Below, piece by piece: positions 1-9,306 of a DNA stretch of 64,000 nucleotides. Position 1 is the first letter of the stretch, and every line of letters starts with the position of its first letter. The translations under genes and the position numbers were made by a program. The notes under the pieces are model-generated. The model was not told the origin of the DNA and ran no database searches. It worked only from the letters and a program-made list of their open reading frames with translations. Origin of the DNA: Pseudomonas sp. RIT409 (GTDB lineage: Bacteria; Pseudomonadota; Gammaproteobacteria; Pseudomonadales; Pseudomonadaceae); the NCBI RefSeq assembly GCF_003052515.2, contig NZ_QARE02000013.1:112841-176840 (forward strand), in the 5' to 3' direction.

Positions 1-561
1 GCGCTCCAGCAGTTCGCGGGGCGGCAGGTCGATCAGCACCAGCTCGTAGGCTTCTTGCAGCACCCAGTCCGGCAGGGTTTCCCGCACTTGCACACCTGTG
101 ATGCCACGCACCTGGTCATTGAGGCTTTCCAGGTGCTGTACGTTGACGGTGGTGTAGACGTCGATGCCTGCCGACAGCAGTTCCTGAATGTCCTGCCAGC
201 GCTTGGCGTGGCGACTGCCCGGCGCGTTGCTGTGGGCCAACTCGTCCACCAGCGCCAGCTTGGGCCTGGCCGCAAGCAGGCCGTCAAGGTCCATTTCTTC
301 CAACATGACGCCATGGTATTCGCAGCGCAGCATGGGCAGCTGTGGCAAGCCGACGAGCAAGGCCTCGGTCTCTGCGCGACCGTGGGTTTCCACCACGCCC
401 ACCAGAAGTGAAACGCCCTGGCGCAGTTGCGCGTGAGCGGCCTGGAGCATGGCGAACGTCTTGCCGACCCCCGGCGCAGCGCCAAGAAAGACTTTCAGAC
501 GGCCACGGTCGTCGCGGGGAAGAGAGGCCAGCAAGGCATCGGCGCGGGTGTCTGAATTCAC
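1..561 (-). CDS. kdpD: KdpD osmosensitive K+ sensor kinase, N-terminal part (cut by window edge)
   Basis: This is the first 187 codons of the membrane sensor kinase that phosphorylates KdpE and switches on the Kdp potassium pump. The start is GTG at 561, preceded by AGGGGA. The visible part is the cytoplasmic KdpD domain: a Walker A motif GAAPGVGKT at about residues 27-35 and the conserved VDELAHSN segment near residue 105. The Usp-like domain, four membrane helices and kinase core would lie outside the window. It follows kdpC on the same strand, with a REP pair in the gap, so it may be the distal gene of the kdp operon. The identification rests on the domain and the operon context. Confidence 0.95.
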   Translation of the reverse strand, partial: MNSDTRADALLASLPRDDRGRLKVFLGAAPGVGKTFAMLQAAHAQLRQGVSLLVGVVETHGRAETEALLVGLPQLPMLRCEYHGVMLEEMDLDGLLAARPKLALVDELAHSNAPGSRHAKRWQDIQELLSAGIDVYTTVNVQHLESLNDQVRGITGVQVRETLPDWVLQEAYELVLIDLPPRELLER

Positions 562-620
562 AAAGATCCCCTAAAAAAATGGCTCATCCAATGCATCAAT
601 GACAGGTGATCACAACCGTT

Positions 621-706
621 GTAAGAGTGCGCTTGCCCGCGATAGCCATCTGTTTAACCCCCGTTTTTGCCTGACCCGACGCTATCGCGGGCAAGCGCGC
701 TCCTAC
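621..706. repeat. REP inverted pair (REPIN-like) between kdpC and kdpD
   Basis: Two copies of the Pseudomonas REP core face each other: GTAAGAGTGCGCTTGCCCGC from 621 and its inverse GCGGGCAAGCGCGCTCCTAC ending at 706. They are separated by about 40 bases and could form a long hairpin in RNA. Similar cores appear at 21968-22053 and 44981-45067. Such elements are usually mobilised in trans by RAYT transposases; none is encoded here. The hairpin could lower kdpD expression relative to kdpABC. Confidence 0.8.
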
Positions 707-718
707 AGGTTTAGGCTG

Positions 719-1282
719 TCATTCTGCCTGGGGCCGCAACGCACTCAAACCTTGGTTCAACGCCAGCACATTGACTACCGGCGGGCCGATCAGCGGGCTG
801 TAGGTGTTTTCCACCACCAGTTTCTGCACGGTTGCCGGTGGCAGATGCCGGGCGCTGGCGACACGGCTCACTTGGTAATCAGCCGCCGCAGGCGAAAGAT
901 GAGGGTCCAGGCCGCTGCCTGATGTCGTCAGCAGGTTCAGCGGCACCGGCCCCTGCCCTTCGACCCGCTCTTTGGCCGCATCGTCGCCGATGCGCGTCGC
1001 CAGTGCCGGGTTACTCGGCGCCAGGTTGCTCGCGCCGCTGGCCACCGTCGCGAACGCCCCCGCCGAGGGGCGTGGGTGAAACCATTCTTCGCCCGTAAAA
1101 TTCTGCGCAATCAATTCCGACCCCCGGACCTTTTCCTGATCGTCATACACCAGACTGCCGTTGGCCTGTCCCGGAAACACCGCCTGCGCGACGCCTGTCA
1201 CCACCAGCGGATAAACCCCGCCGGTGATCAAGGTCATCAACACAATCAGGCTGACGGCGGGACGCACTATAGTCGACATCAT
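719..1282 (-). CDS. kdpC: Potassium-transporting ATPase subunit KdpC
   Basis: KdpC is the small single-span subunit that stabilises the KdpFABC complex and assists ATP binding by KdpB. The 187-residue product matches the family length and has one N-terminal membrane segment (about residues 8-30). The periplasmic part contains the family pattern with SGLDPHLSP near residue 125 and a C-terminal NVLALNQGL-like end. The ATG at 1282 is followed directly by a second ATG; GAGG lies just upstream. It comes 71 bases after kdpB. Confidence 0.97.
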   Translation of the reverse strand: MMSTIVRPAVSLIVLMTLITGGVYPLVVTGVAQAVFPGQANGSLVYDDQEKVRGSELIAQNFTGEEWFHPRPSAGAFATVASGASNLAPSNPALATRIGDDAAKERVEGQGPVPLNLLTTSGSGLDPHLSPAAADYQVSRVASARHLPPATVQKLVVENTYSPLIGPPVVNVLALNQGLSALRPQAE

Positions 1283-1353
1283 TCATTCCTCAATTCATTT
1301 CAGTGGCGGCGGACGGTCACCGCCCGCCGCACTCACGACACCGCGACACGCGG

Positions 1354-3429
1354 CTAAACCAGGTGCAGGGCGGTCAACAACAGGTCGATGACCTTGATCC
1401 CGAGAAACGGCACGACAATCCCGCCCAGCCCGTAAATCAGCAGGTTGCGGCGCAGCAGGTGCGCGGCACTCGCCGCCTGTACCCGCACACCCCGCAGTGC
1501 CAGTGGAATCAGCACCACGATGATCAAGGCGTTGAAGACAATGGCCGAGAGGATCGCGCTCTGCGGACTGGCCAGGCGCATGATGTTGAGCACACCCAAT
1601 TGCGGGTAGATGGCCGCAAACAACGCAGGCAGGATCGCGAAGTATTTGGCCACGTCGTTGGCGATCGAAAAGGTGGTCAGCGCGCCACGGGTCACCAGCA
1701 ACTCCTTGCCGATCTGGACGACGTCCAGCAGCTTGGTCGGGTCGCTGTCCAGGTCGACCATGTTGGCCGCCTCCCGCGCCGCCTGCGTGCCATCGTTCAT
1801 CGCCATGCCCACGTCCGCCTGGGCCAGGGCCGGCGCATCGTTGGCGCCGTCTCCGCACATCGCGACCAGACGGCCATCGTTCTGCTCTTGACGAATGCGC
1901 TCCAGTTTCTTTTCCGGCGTGGCTTCGGCCAGCACGTCATCGACACCCGCTTCGGCGGCAATGGCAGCAGCGGTCAGGGGGTTATCCCCGGTGACCATCA
2001 CCGTACGGATGCCCAATTTGCGCAACTCGTCGAAGCGCTCGCGGATGCCCGGCTTGACCACGTCCTTGAGGTGAATCACGCCCAGCAAGGTCTGATCGAC
2101 CGACACCAGCAGTGGCGTACCACCGGTTTTGGCGATTTTGTCGATTTCGCGGGCCAGGGGCGCCGGCAGCTCCGAACGGTCACGACCGATGAAGGCCAGC
2201 AGGGAATCGACCGCCCCTTTGCGGTACACCCGGCCCTGATAGTCCACGCCGGACAACCGCGTCTCGGCGCTGAAAGGCACTGCCGTCAATTGATCTGGCG
2301 CGGGCTCGCTCATGGGATGCAGCGCGCGCAGGTACTCAACGATGGATTTGCCTTCGGCGGTGTCATCCGCCAGCGACGCCAGCAGCGTTCCCTCGCTCAG
2401 CTCCTTGCCACTGACACCCGGCGCTGCATACACCGCGGCACAACGACGGTTGCCGAAGGTGATGGTGCCGGTCTTGTCCAGCAGCAGCACATGCACGTCG
2501 CCGGCGGCCTCCACGGCACGGCCGGACTTGGCGATGACGTTCAGGCGGACCAGACGGTCCATCCCGGCAATGCCAATCGCCGACAACAGGCCGCCGATGG
2601 TGGTCGGGATCAGCGTGACCAGCAACGCCACCAGAAACACCAGTGGCAGGTTGCCCACCGCGAAATGAGCGAACGGCTGAAGCGTCACCACTACCAGCAG
2701 AAAAATCAGGGTCAAACCGATCAGGAGGATATCCAAGGCCACTTCGTTGGGGGTTTTCTGACGCTTGGCGCCTTCCACCAACGCAATCATGCGGTCGAGG
2801 GTCGATTCGCCGGGGTTGCTGCTGATGCGCACCAGCAACCAGTCCGAGACCAGCCGAGTGTTGCCGGTCACCGCCGAGCGATCGCCGCCAGATTCACGAA
2901 TCACGGGAGCGGATTCACCGGTGATCGCCGCTTCGTTGACCGCGGCGATGCCAGCGATCACCTCACCGTCGCCGGGAATCAGCTCGCCCGACTCGACCCG
3001 CACCACGTCGCCCTTGCGCAATGTGCTGGCATTGACCGTGATAAAGGCCCCGGTGGCCCCCTGCAAACGAGCTTTGAGGCCTTCGGTTCCGGCTTTCAGG
3101 CTGTCGGCCCGGGCCTTGCCGCGTCCCTCCGCCAAGGCTTCGGCGAAGTTGGCGAACAACACGGTGAACCACAACCACAGCGCAATCTGCACCGCCACGA
3201 ACGTCGGCACGGCAGGGTTGGGAATCAGGCAGAGCAGCGTGGTCAGAATCGCCGTCAGCTCCACCACCAGCATCACAGGTGCCCGCTGCAACTGACGGGG
3301 GTCGAGTTTGACGAACGCCTGGACCAACGCCGGCCGCCACAGCTCGGCGAAACCAGTCTTTACCGAGTCGGCCGCCGGTTCAGGGTGTTTCGGTGCAGCA
3401 GCGTTTGGGACAGTAGCACGCATATTCAT
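1354..3429 (-). CDS. kdpB: Potassium-transporting P-type ATPase catalytic subunit KdpB
   Basis: KdpB hydrolyses ATP to drive high-affinity K+ uptake through KdpA in the inner membrane. The 691-residue protein shows P-type ATPase motifs in order: TGES in the actuator domain (about residue 170), the phosphorylation motif DKTGT near residue 318, MVTGDNPLT in the P domain and the hinge CGDGANDAPALAQADVG. GAGGATCGAATC precedes the ATG at 3429. kdpA ends 10 bases upstream. The opposite strand carries a long open frame that is a GC-driven shadow. Confidence 0.98.
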   Translation of the reverse strand: MNMRATVPNAAAPKHPEPAADSVKTGFAELWRPALVQAFVKLDPRQLQRAPVMLVVELTAILTTLLCLIPNPAVPTFVAVQIALWLWFTVLFANFAEALAEGRGKARADSLKAGTEGLKARLQGATGAFITVNASTLRKGDVVRVESGELIPGDGEVIAGIAAVNEAAITGESAPVIRESGGDRSAVTGNTRLVSDWLLVRISSNPGESTLDRMIALVEGAKRQKTPNEVALDILLIGLTLIFLLVVVTLQPFAHFAVGNLPLVFLVALLVTLIPTTIGGLLSAIGIAGMDRLVRLNVIAKSGRAVEAAGDVHVLLLDKTGTITFGNRRCAAVYAAPGVSGKELSEGTLLASLADDTAEGKSIVEYLRALHPMSEPAPDQLTAVPFSAETRLSGVDYQGRVYRKGAVDSLLAFIGRDRSELPAPLAREIDKIAKTGGTPLLVSVDQTLLGVIHLKDVVKPGIRERFDELRKLGIRTVMVTGDNPLTAAAIAAEAGVDDVLAEATPEKKLERIRQEQNDGRLVAMCGDGANDAPALAQADVGMAMNDGTQAAREAANMVDLDSDPTKLLDVVQIGKELLVTRGALTTFSIANDVAKYFAILPALFAAIYPQLGVLNIMRLASPQSAILSAIVFNALIIVVLIPLALRGVRVQAASAAHLLRRNLLIYGLGGIVVPFLGIKVIDLLLTALHLV

Positions 3430-3439
3430 GATTCGATCC

Positions 3440-5134
3440 TCAGAAGCCCAGGCTCAGGTGTTCGGCAATGGGGCCCAGTGCCAGCGTCGGCAGAAACGTC
3501 AGGCCTCCCACCAGCAAGATGGTCACCATCAGCAGGGTGACGAACAGCGGGCCATGGGTCGGGAAACTGTTGAGGCCAAGGGGCGCGGTCTTTTTCGCGG
3601 CCAGGCTGCCGGCCAGTGCCAGCACGGGCAGGATGTAGCCGAAGCGACCGATGAACATCGCCAGGCTCAGCATCAGGTTGTGAAACAGGGTGTTGGCGCT
3701 GAATCCACCGAACGCCGAGCCGTTGTTCGCCGTGGCCGAGGTATAGGCGTAGAGCAGTTGACTGAAACCATGAGGGCCGGGGTTGCTCACCGCGCCGGCA
3801 GGGCCGGGCAACGAGGCAGCCAGTGCACCGAACACCAGCACGCCGACCGGCATCACGATCAGGGTCGCGACCAGCAGTTTCACCTCTCGGGCTTGCAGCT
3901 TCTTGCCCAGGTATTCCGGCGTGCGTCCGATCATCAGCCCGGCGAGGAAGACCGCGATCAGGACATTCAGCAACATCCCGTAAAGGCCCGCCCCGACGCC
4001 ACCGAAAATCACCTCGCCCACCATCATGTTGGCCAAGGCAATCATTCCAGACAGCGGGTTGAGGCTGTCGTGCATGCCGTTGACCGAGCCGTTGGATGCC
4101 GCGGTGGTGGTCGTCGCCCAAAGCACGGTGGCGGTCGTGCCGAAGCGCGTCTCCTTGCCTTCCATGGGCGCCGTCTGCTCGACACCCGCGATGTTCAATG
4201 CCGGGTTCGGTTGGTACTCGGCCCACAGCGCGACCGCGCCGCCGATCAGGAACAGCACGAGCATGCAGGCGATAATGGCGCGGCTCTGGCGCATGTCCTT
4301 GACGTAGTGGCCGAAGGTGAACACCAGCGCCACCGGGATCAGGATGATCGACACCAGCTCGAACAGGTTGCTCCAGGCGCTCGGGTTCTCGAACGGGTGC
4401 GCCGAGTTGACGCCGAAGAAGCCGCCGCCGTTGGTGCCCAATTGTTTGATTGCGATCTGGCTGGCGGCCGGGCCGAGGGGGATCGTCTGGTCGGCGCCTT
4501 GCAGGGTGACCGCGTCCACGTAATGAGCAAACGTCTGGGGCACTCCCTGCCACACCAGGAACAGCGCCAACACCAGGCACAGCGGCAGCAGGCCGTAGAG
4601 GGTGGCGCGGGTCATGTCGGTCCAGAAATTACCCAGATGCTGAGTCGAGCGGCGCCCGATGCCGCGACAGAACGCGACCAGCACGGCGATGCCAGTCGCG
4701 GCGCTGACGAAGTTCTGCACCGTCAGCCCAGCCATCTGGCTCAGGTAGCTCAGCGAGGCCTCACCGCTGTAGCTTTGCCAGTTGGTGTTGGTCACGAAGC
4801 TCATCGCCGTATTGAACGCCAGCGACCACTCCATCCCGGGAAGGCCTTGCGGGTTCAACGGCAGCGCGCCCTGAAACAGCAGAATGGCGAACAACACGGC
4901 AAACCCTGCCAGGTTGAATGCCAGCAAGGCCAAGGTGTAGGCCTTCCAGTTTTGTTCGACGCTGGGGTCGACCCCCGACAATCGATAGCAGATGCGCTCG
5001 ACCGGCCCCATCGCCGGACTCAGCCAAGTGCGCTGGCCCTCCATCACCTTATAAAAGAAACGCCCCAGCAGCGGCGCGGGCACCAGCACCAAGGCGAAGA
5101 ATGCGAGTAACAGCAGGTAGTCGTAACCGTGCAT
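3440..5134 (-). CDS. kdpA: Potassium-transporting ATPase potassium-binding subunit KdpA
   Basis: KdpA is the polytopic K+-selective subunit, related to SKT/Trk channels. With the ATG at 5134 the product is 564 residues, the normal length; GGAG of GAGGAGTGA provides the ribosome site. A GTG three codons earlier (5143) also lies in frame but overlaps the kdpF stop. The sequence keeps the pore-loop segments, for example TNGGGFFGVNSAHPFENP near residue 230 and a second NNGSAFGG further on. It is translated directly after kdpF. Confidence 0.97.
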   Translation of the reverse strand: MHGYDYLLLLAFFALVLVPAPLLGRFFYKVMEGQRTWLSPAMGPVERICYRLSGVDPSVEQNWKAYTLALLAFNLAGFAVLFAILLFQGALPLNPQGLPGMEWSLAFNTAMSFVTNTNWQSYSGEASLSYLSQMAGLTVQNFVSAATGIAVLVAFCRGIGRRSTQHLGNFWTDMTRATLYGLLPLCLVLALFLVWQGVPQTFAHYVDAVTLQGADQTIPLGPAASQIAIKQLGTNGGGFFGVNSAHPFENPSAWSNLFELVSIILIPVALVFTFGHYVKDMRQSRAIIACMLVLFLIGGAVALWAEYQPNPALNIAGVEQTAPMEGKETRFGTTATVLWATTTTAASNGSVNGMHDSLNPLSGMIALANMMVGEVIFGGVGAGLYGMLLNVLIAVFLAGLMIGRTPEYLGKKLQAREVKLLVATLIVMPVGVLVFGALAASLPGPAGAVSNPGPHGFSQLLYAYTSATANNGSAFGGFSANTLFHNLMLSLAMFIGRFGYILPVLALAGSLAAKKTAPLGLNSFPTHGPLFVTLLMVTILLVGGLTFLPTLALGPIAEHLSLGF

Positions 5135-5139
5135 GGTCG

Positions 5140-5235
5140 TCACTCCTCGACCCGGCCAGCACGCAGCAGCGCCACCAGCAAGTACACGAACAATCCTGCT
5201 GCCAGCAGCAGAGACACCCCATCCAGAACGCTCAT
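5140..5235 (-). CDS. kdpF: KdpF small stabilising subunit
   Basis: This 31-residue membrane peptide starts MSVLDGVSLLLAAG and ends RAGRVEE. It is a single hydrophobic helix, as expected for KdpF, which sits at the KdpA-KdpB interface and stabilises the complex. It is the first gene of the operon, and its stop codon lies 5 bases from the kdpA ATG. It is too short for most gene callers. Identification is by position, size and sequence character. Confidence 0.93.
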   Translation of the reverse strand: MSVLDGVSLLLAAGLFVYLLVALLRAGRVEE

Positions 5236-5320
5236 GAAAAACTCTCCGTCATACGGCGATTACCGTGTGGGAATTGTCTTCATGAGCGGTGTAAAGGAAC
5301 GAGATCGGGGACGGAGGCCT

Positions 5321-5345
5321 CGCATAAAGAAAGTGTAAAAATTAC
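5321..5345 (-). promoter_or_regulatory. Candidate KdpE operator upstream of kdpF
   Basis: Read on the minus strand, the segment is AATTTTTACACTTTC followed by TTTATGCG, two T-rich half-sites (TTTACAC and TTTATGC) 11 bases apart. This resembles the T-rich direct repeat bound by phospho-KdpE in Escherichia coli. It lies about 85-110 bases upstream of the kdpF ATG, the expected place for an activator site. No convincing sigma-70 hexamer pair was seen between it and the gene. Confidence 0.55.
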
Positions 5346-5381
5346 TTGGCGACAAACCAATTCAGGGGGCGATCGGGGGCT

Positions 5382-6434
5382 TTACTTGGGCAATTGTCGG
5401 GCACGGCTGTCGCCGGCCCAATCCAGCAACAAACTGTAGGCCACCGCCAGCAAGGTCGGGCCAATGAACAGGCCAATGAAGCCGAACGCCAGCAAGCCAC
5501 CGAACACCCCCAGCAGCACGATCACCAGCGGCAGGTTGCCGCCCCGGCTGATCAGGTAGGGCTTGAGCACGTTATCGACCCCGCTCACGATGAACGTGCC
5601 CCACAAGCCGAGGAACACTGCCATGCCGTATTCGCCCCTCCACGCCAACCACGCCGTGGCAGGGATCCAGATCAGTGGCGGCCCCATTGGCACCAGGCTC
5701 AACAGGAAGGTTCCGATCCCGAGCACCAGCGCACCCGGCACGCCTGCAATCAGAAAGCCGATCAGGGCCAGAATCGCCTGGGCTGCTGCCGTGCCGATCA
5801 CTCCGTTCACGACGCGCTGCACCGTGCCTGCCACCAGATCGAGGTAATACTGCGCCCGGTCGCCGATCAGGCGCTCCAACAGGCTCAGCACGAACGCCTC
5901 CAGGCGAGGCCCATCGCGGTAGAAGAAAAACACGAAAACGATACTCAGCGTCAGTTCGAGCATGCCGCTGCCGATTTGCGCGCTGCGCGCCAGCAGCCAA
6001 TTACCCATCTGACCCAGATAGGGCTTGAGACTGGCCAGCATCGCAGCGCCCTGCTGGTCGATGGTGTTCCAGTAACCCACCAGTCGCTCGCCTACGAACG
6101 GCAGGCTGCCCAGCCAGACGGGCGGATCCGGCAAGCCGTCCACCTGTACATCGCGGATGAAGGCCGTGGCATCACGGACGTGATCGGCCAGGTTGAACCC
6201 GAGCCAGACCAGCGGTGCGGCCACCAGCAACATCCAGCCAAGGGTCAGAATGCCTGCTGCCAGCGATTCGCGACCGTTGAACCATCGCGTCAACAAACGC
6301 ATCAACGGCCAACTGGCATAGGCCAGTACGGCTCCCCAGAACAGGGCCGACCAAAACGGCGCCATGACCCACAGACAGGCGCCAAGCAGCGCCAGCAGCA
6401 GGATCTGGACCAACAGGCGATCGTTATTGAGCAT
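5382..6434 (-). CDS. AI-2E family (PerM/YdiK-type) inner-membrane permease
   Basis: This is a 350-residue polytopic membrane protein of the AI-2E transporter family (PF01594). It has paired helices at the N-terminus (about 7-60), a central soluble stretch (about 90-190), and C-terminal helices including the family-typical VDNVLKPYLISRGG near residue 285 and GFIGLFIGPTLLAV near residue 318. Family members export small molecules or ions; the substrate cannot be read from sequence. The gene ends at the kdp regulatory region and is transcribed in the same direction as kdp. Confidence 0.9.
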   Translation of the reverse strand: MLNNDRLLVQILLLALLGACLWVMAPFWSALFWGAVLAYASWPLMRLLTRWFNGRESLAAGILTLGWMLLVAAPLVWLGFNLADHVRDATAFIRDVQVDGLPDPPVWLGSLPFVGERLVGYWNTIDQQGAAMLASLKPYLGQMGNWLLARSAQIGSGMLELTLSIVFVFFFYRDGPRLEAFVLSLLERLIGDRAQYYLDLVAGTVQRVVNGVIGTAAAQAILALIGFLIAGVPGALVLGIGTFLLSLVPMGPPLIWIPATAWLAWRGEYGMAVFLGLWGTFIVSGVDNVLKPYLISRGGNLPLVIVLLGVFGGLLAFGFIGLFIGPTLLAVAYSLLLDWAGDSRARQLPK

Positions 6435-6551
6435 GAATCATTCCGTACAAATGGAAACAGGAAACGGAAGCATAACGGCGAACATCACCGCGCGCCTTAT
6501 TCCGACCGCAGGCTCATTGAACTCCCCGAGACGCACGGGACTGCCGCGTGC

Positions 6552-7379
6552 TCAACGGATGAGCTCGACCACCAGTCCCTGAGTGGGCTTGTTCCCGGAT
6601 TCCAGCCGCGCACCCCGGACGCCTTTGTCGATCAACGCCTGCCGCCATGCCTCGCTCGTCGGCCCGGAAAGGATCACCCGCAGTGCACTGTCCAGGTTCA
6701 AGCCCCTCGACAACAGGGTTATCCAAGGCTCTCTGGGTTCGCCCTTGAGCATGGAAAGGTCAAGATCCCCGGAGCTTTTCAGCTCACGCAGAAGGGTCGC
6801 CGACGTGGGCAGCAACTCACCCAAGGGCGCATCGGCCTGAAACTCCTCGACGTGCAACATGGCCCTGCGATTGCCACGGGTGATGCTGTAGAGCGCCACC
6901 AGCGTGTCACTGTCCGGCGCCATACGCAGCAGCAAATAGGCCTGTCCATTGTCGGCACCGTACAGCCGGGCGTTGCCGAATACCTCATTGGCCCACAGAC
7001 TGCTTTCACCGCAATCACGTGCCTGGCACCAGAACAACAGTTGCGCGCCCTGTTGCTGAAATGCTTCGCGGGCGGCCGTGAACGCCTCGTCGGCGGAACG
7101 CTCCGGCGGTAATTGATAGGTCACGGAACGGCTGGTGCCTCGGGAAGCCACCTGGCCATCGAAGCGCAATTGGCCACTGATCTTGCGAATCGAGCCGAGA
7201 GGGATGATGCGTTCCTGGCTCGTGGCAGGTTTGTAGTCGACGATTTCTGCGTCGGTGGGGCGCGGAAGATTGGGAAAATCCTGACTGCCGGCGACATCCG
7301 CCGCCAGACCGGTCGTGACGTAGCCAGCCAAGCCCAGCAGCCAGCCAAGCGAGCACGCAAAACGCTTGGACGCCCTCAT
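6552..7379 (-). CDS. DUF4892 domain secreted protein
   Basis: The protein is an exported DUF4892 member of 275 residues. I chose the ATG at 7379 because the product then begins MRASKRFACSLGWLLGLAG, a clean signal peptide ending in GLAAD; the frame is open 19 codons further upstream. The body includes the segment after SGQLRFDGQ, a CQARDCGESS motif with two cysteines, and a C-terminal half (from about residue 175) typical of the family. The function of DUF4892 is unknown; members often lie near hydrolase and lipid genes, as here. It is 132 bases upstream of the next minus-strand gene end and may be transcribed with the two hydrolases. Confidence 0.8.
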   Translation of the reverse strand: MRASKRFACSLGWLLGLAGYVTTGLAADVAGSQDFPNLPRPTDAEIVDYKPATSQERIIPLGSIRKISGQLRFDGQVASRGTSRSVTYQLPPERSADEAFTAAREAFQQQGAQLLFWCQARDCGESSLWANEVFGNARLYGADNGQAYLLLRMAPDSDTLVALYSITRGNRRAMLHVEEFQADAPLGELLPTSATLLRELKSSGDLDLSMLKGEPREPWITLLSRGLNLDSALRVILSGPTSEAWRQALIDKGVRGARLESGNKPTQGLVVELIR

Positions 7380-7511
7380 GGGCGCGTCATCGAAGGGGAC
7401 AGCAGGACGGCAAGGGGGCGCAGTCCGGGGCAGCAAAGCAGGTGTGAGCGGTGGTCCATCGGGCAGTCTCCTGTTTCAACCCGCTCAGCCTCGGCAGTTG
7501 CGCTGCTCAAG

Positions 7512-8366
7512 TCAAGGAACGGTGAAGAACCGATTGAAACAGTCTGCAACAGAGGCCGCACCCGCCTCGTCATTCAAATGCAGATGATGGCCGCCCGGCA
7601 GGACAGTCACGCCGAACGGCACGCTGCCCAGCAATGACGTGTTCTGCGCCAGCATGCCCGAATCGGCGACGATCAGGTGCACAGGACAACGAATGGCATG
7701 GACGAAGGAAAGCGCCTGGACCCGGGTCATGCGCATCGCCGATGGCAAAGTCAGTCGACTGTCGCTGCGCCAGGTGTAACCGCCCGGCACGGGCATCAGG
7801 CCCCGTTGGGCAAGAAGCTCGGCGGCCTCGCGACTCACCGCCACCCTTCCCTTCATTCGGGCCTCGATCGCCTGATCCATCTGCGCATACACCGGTTTGC
7901 GCTTGCCGGATTGAGCCAGTTGCGCCGTCAGCGCAGCCCCCATGCGCTCGGCGGCTGTTTCCGGCTCGCCAAGAAGAGGCATCAGGCCATCGATGAGCGC
8001 CAAACGTTCGATGCGGTCCGGCACCGACCCGGCGAGAATCACCGAAACGATGGCGCCCAGCGAGTGCCCCATCAGCGAGAAGCGCTCCCAGCCCATCTGC
8101 TGCGCCACGTGCAGTACATCGTGGGCATAATCGGGCAGCCCGTAGCCCGCCCCCGCTGGCCGATGGTCCGAATGCCCGTGCCCGGCCATGTCCAGCGCCA
8201 ACAGGCGAAGACCTTTGAGCTTCGGCGCAAGGCGAGCGAAGCTGTTCGCGTTGTCCAGCCAGCCGTGCAAGGCAATGACCGGCTGACCGTCCTGCGGGCC
8301 GAACAGATGGGCGGCCAGCTCGATATGGGGCAGGCTCAAACGTATTTCTTCGACCGCACAGCTCAT
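7512..8366 (-). CDS. Alpha/beta hydrolase
   Basis: This is a 284-residue alpha/beta-hydrolase-fold enzyme. Visible features are HGWLDNANSF (oxyanion region), the nucleophile elbow GHSLG with Ser near residue 100, a late Asp (VADSG) and a catalytic-type His in GGHHLHL near the C-terminus. The start ATG at 8366 overlaps the stop of the preceding hydrolase by ATGA, which indicates translational coupling. The substrate is unknown; the family includes esterases and lipases, and the paired organisation is common in Pseudomonas. Confidence 0.9.
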   Translation of the reverse strand: MSCAVEEIRLSLPHIELAAHLFGPQDGQPVIALHGWLDNANSFARLAPKLKGLRLLALDMAGHGHSDHRPAGAGYGLPDYAHDVLHVAQQMGWERFSLMGHSLGAIVSVILAGSVPDRIERLALIDGLMPLLGEPETAAERMGAALTAQLAQSGKRKPVYAQMDQAIEARMKGRVAVSREAAELLAQRGLMPVPGGYTWRSDSRLTLPSAMRMTRVQALSFVHAIRCPVHLIVADSGMLAQNTSLLGSVPFGVTVLPGGHHLHLNDEAGAASVADCFNRFFTVP

Positions 8367-9196
8367 GCGCCCACTCGCCGCTGGGGTGGTACCTGCGCAG
8401 CGGCAGGTTCGAGCGCGGCCCAACGGGAAAACAGGGCTTTGAGCATCTTCGCGGTGTCTTCGGGATGTTCCAGCGGGAACATATGCCCGCCAGGTACCGA
8501 AAGGTACACTCCCCCGCGCATACGTTTGACGGGCAACGCATGATGACGCCGGACCACATCGCTGCGCTCCCCCCGGACCATCGCCAACGGGACGCGAAGG
8601 TGGCGAGCAACGCCAGGGCTGGTGTGCGGTACGCTGCGGTAAATGCTGATTTCCGTGGCCGGGTCGAAACGCAGGCGCAGTTGCTCACCGTCCGGTTGCA
8701 AACCGTGCAACAGATAGGCTTCGAAACATTCGGGGTCGAAGCGACGGAACAGGGTCTTCCCGGAAAAGTAATGCCGGGCAGCGTCCAGATCGCTGAATAC
8801 CTCACGACGGCCCAGCGTCCGGCCTGCCGGGGTGATGCGGTCAATGAAACCGAAACGCTTGGCCGCGCGGATCATCCATTGATCGAAGCGGGTCAGCACC
8901 GGCGAATCGAGCATCACCACCCCACGGTACAGTTCCGGATGCCGCAACGCGGCGTGGTAATGAAGCACGCCGCCCAGCGAGTGGCCCACTCCCCACACGG
9001 GGTACGGTTGTTCACGAAGGTGGTGAATCAACTCGTCCACCAAATTCGGCCAGTTATCACTGACCGGAAACCGTGGATCATGGGCATGCTGCGCAAGATG
9101 GGTGACCTCGAACTCATCTCCCAGCGCCGCGAACAACTTGCCGTAGGTGGCCGACGGGAAGCCGTTCGCGTGGGCGAAAAACACGTGTTGAGTCAT
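8363..9196 (-). CDS. Alpha/beta hydrolase
   Basis: A 277-residue hydrolase with HANGFPS at the N-terminus, the nucleophile elbow GHSLGG near residue 90, and a C-terminal PGGHMFPLEHPE segment carrying the catalytic His. The ATG at 9196 gives the product MTQHVFFAHANGF, which matches the fold start; the frame extends 21 codons further upstream without a better ribosome site. It is the first gene of a coupled pair. It differs from its partner in sequence, so the two are not a recent duplication. The substrate is unknown. Confidence 0.9.
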   Translation of the reverse strand: MTQHVFFAHANGFPSATYGKLFAALGDEFEVTHLAQHAHDPRFPVSDNWPNLVDELIHHLREQPYPVWGVGHSLGGVLHYHAALRHPELYRGVVMLDSPVLTRFDQWMIRAAKRFGFIDRITPAGRTLGRREVFSDLDAARHYFSGKTLFRRFDPECFEAYLLHGLQPDGEQLRLRFDPATEISIYRSVPHTSPGVARHLRVPLAMVRGERSDVVRRHHALPVKRMRGGVYLSVPGGHMFPLEHPEDTAKMLKALFSRWAALEPAAAQVPPQRRVGA

Positions 9197-9306
9197 GCCT
9201 GCACATCCAGAGACCGTGATCAGGCTGCAATTGTGGGCGTGAGCCTGACACAGCGGCAATGACCGGAACTGCCATCGGGGATGACACTCCGGTCACAGCG
9301 GGAGTT

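Noticed and set aside
1303..3540. Long open frame (745 codons) on the plus strand opposite kdpB
   Set aside because: Composition is Gln/Arg/His-rich, as expected from the complement of a GC-biased gene, and it has no ribosome site or domain.
8465..9262. 265-codon plus-strand frame opposite the hydrolase pair
   Set aside because: Complement of two overlapping coupled genes; no ribosome site or recognisable fold.
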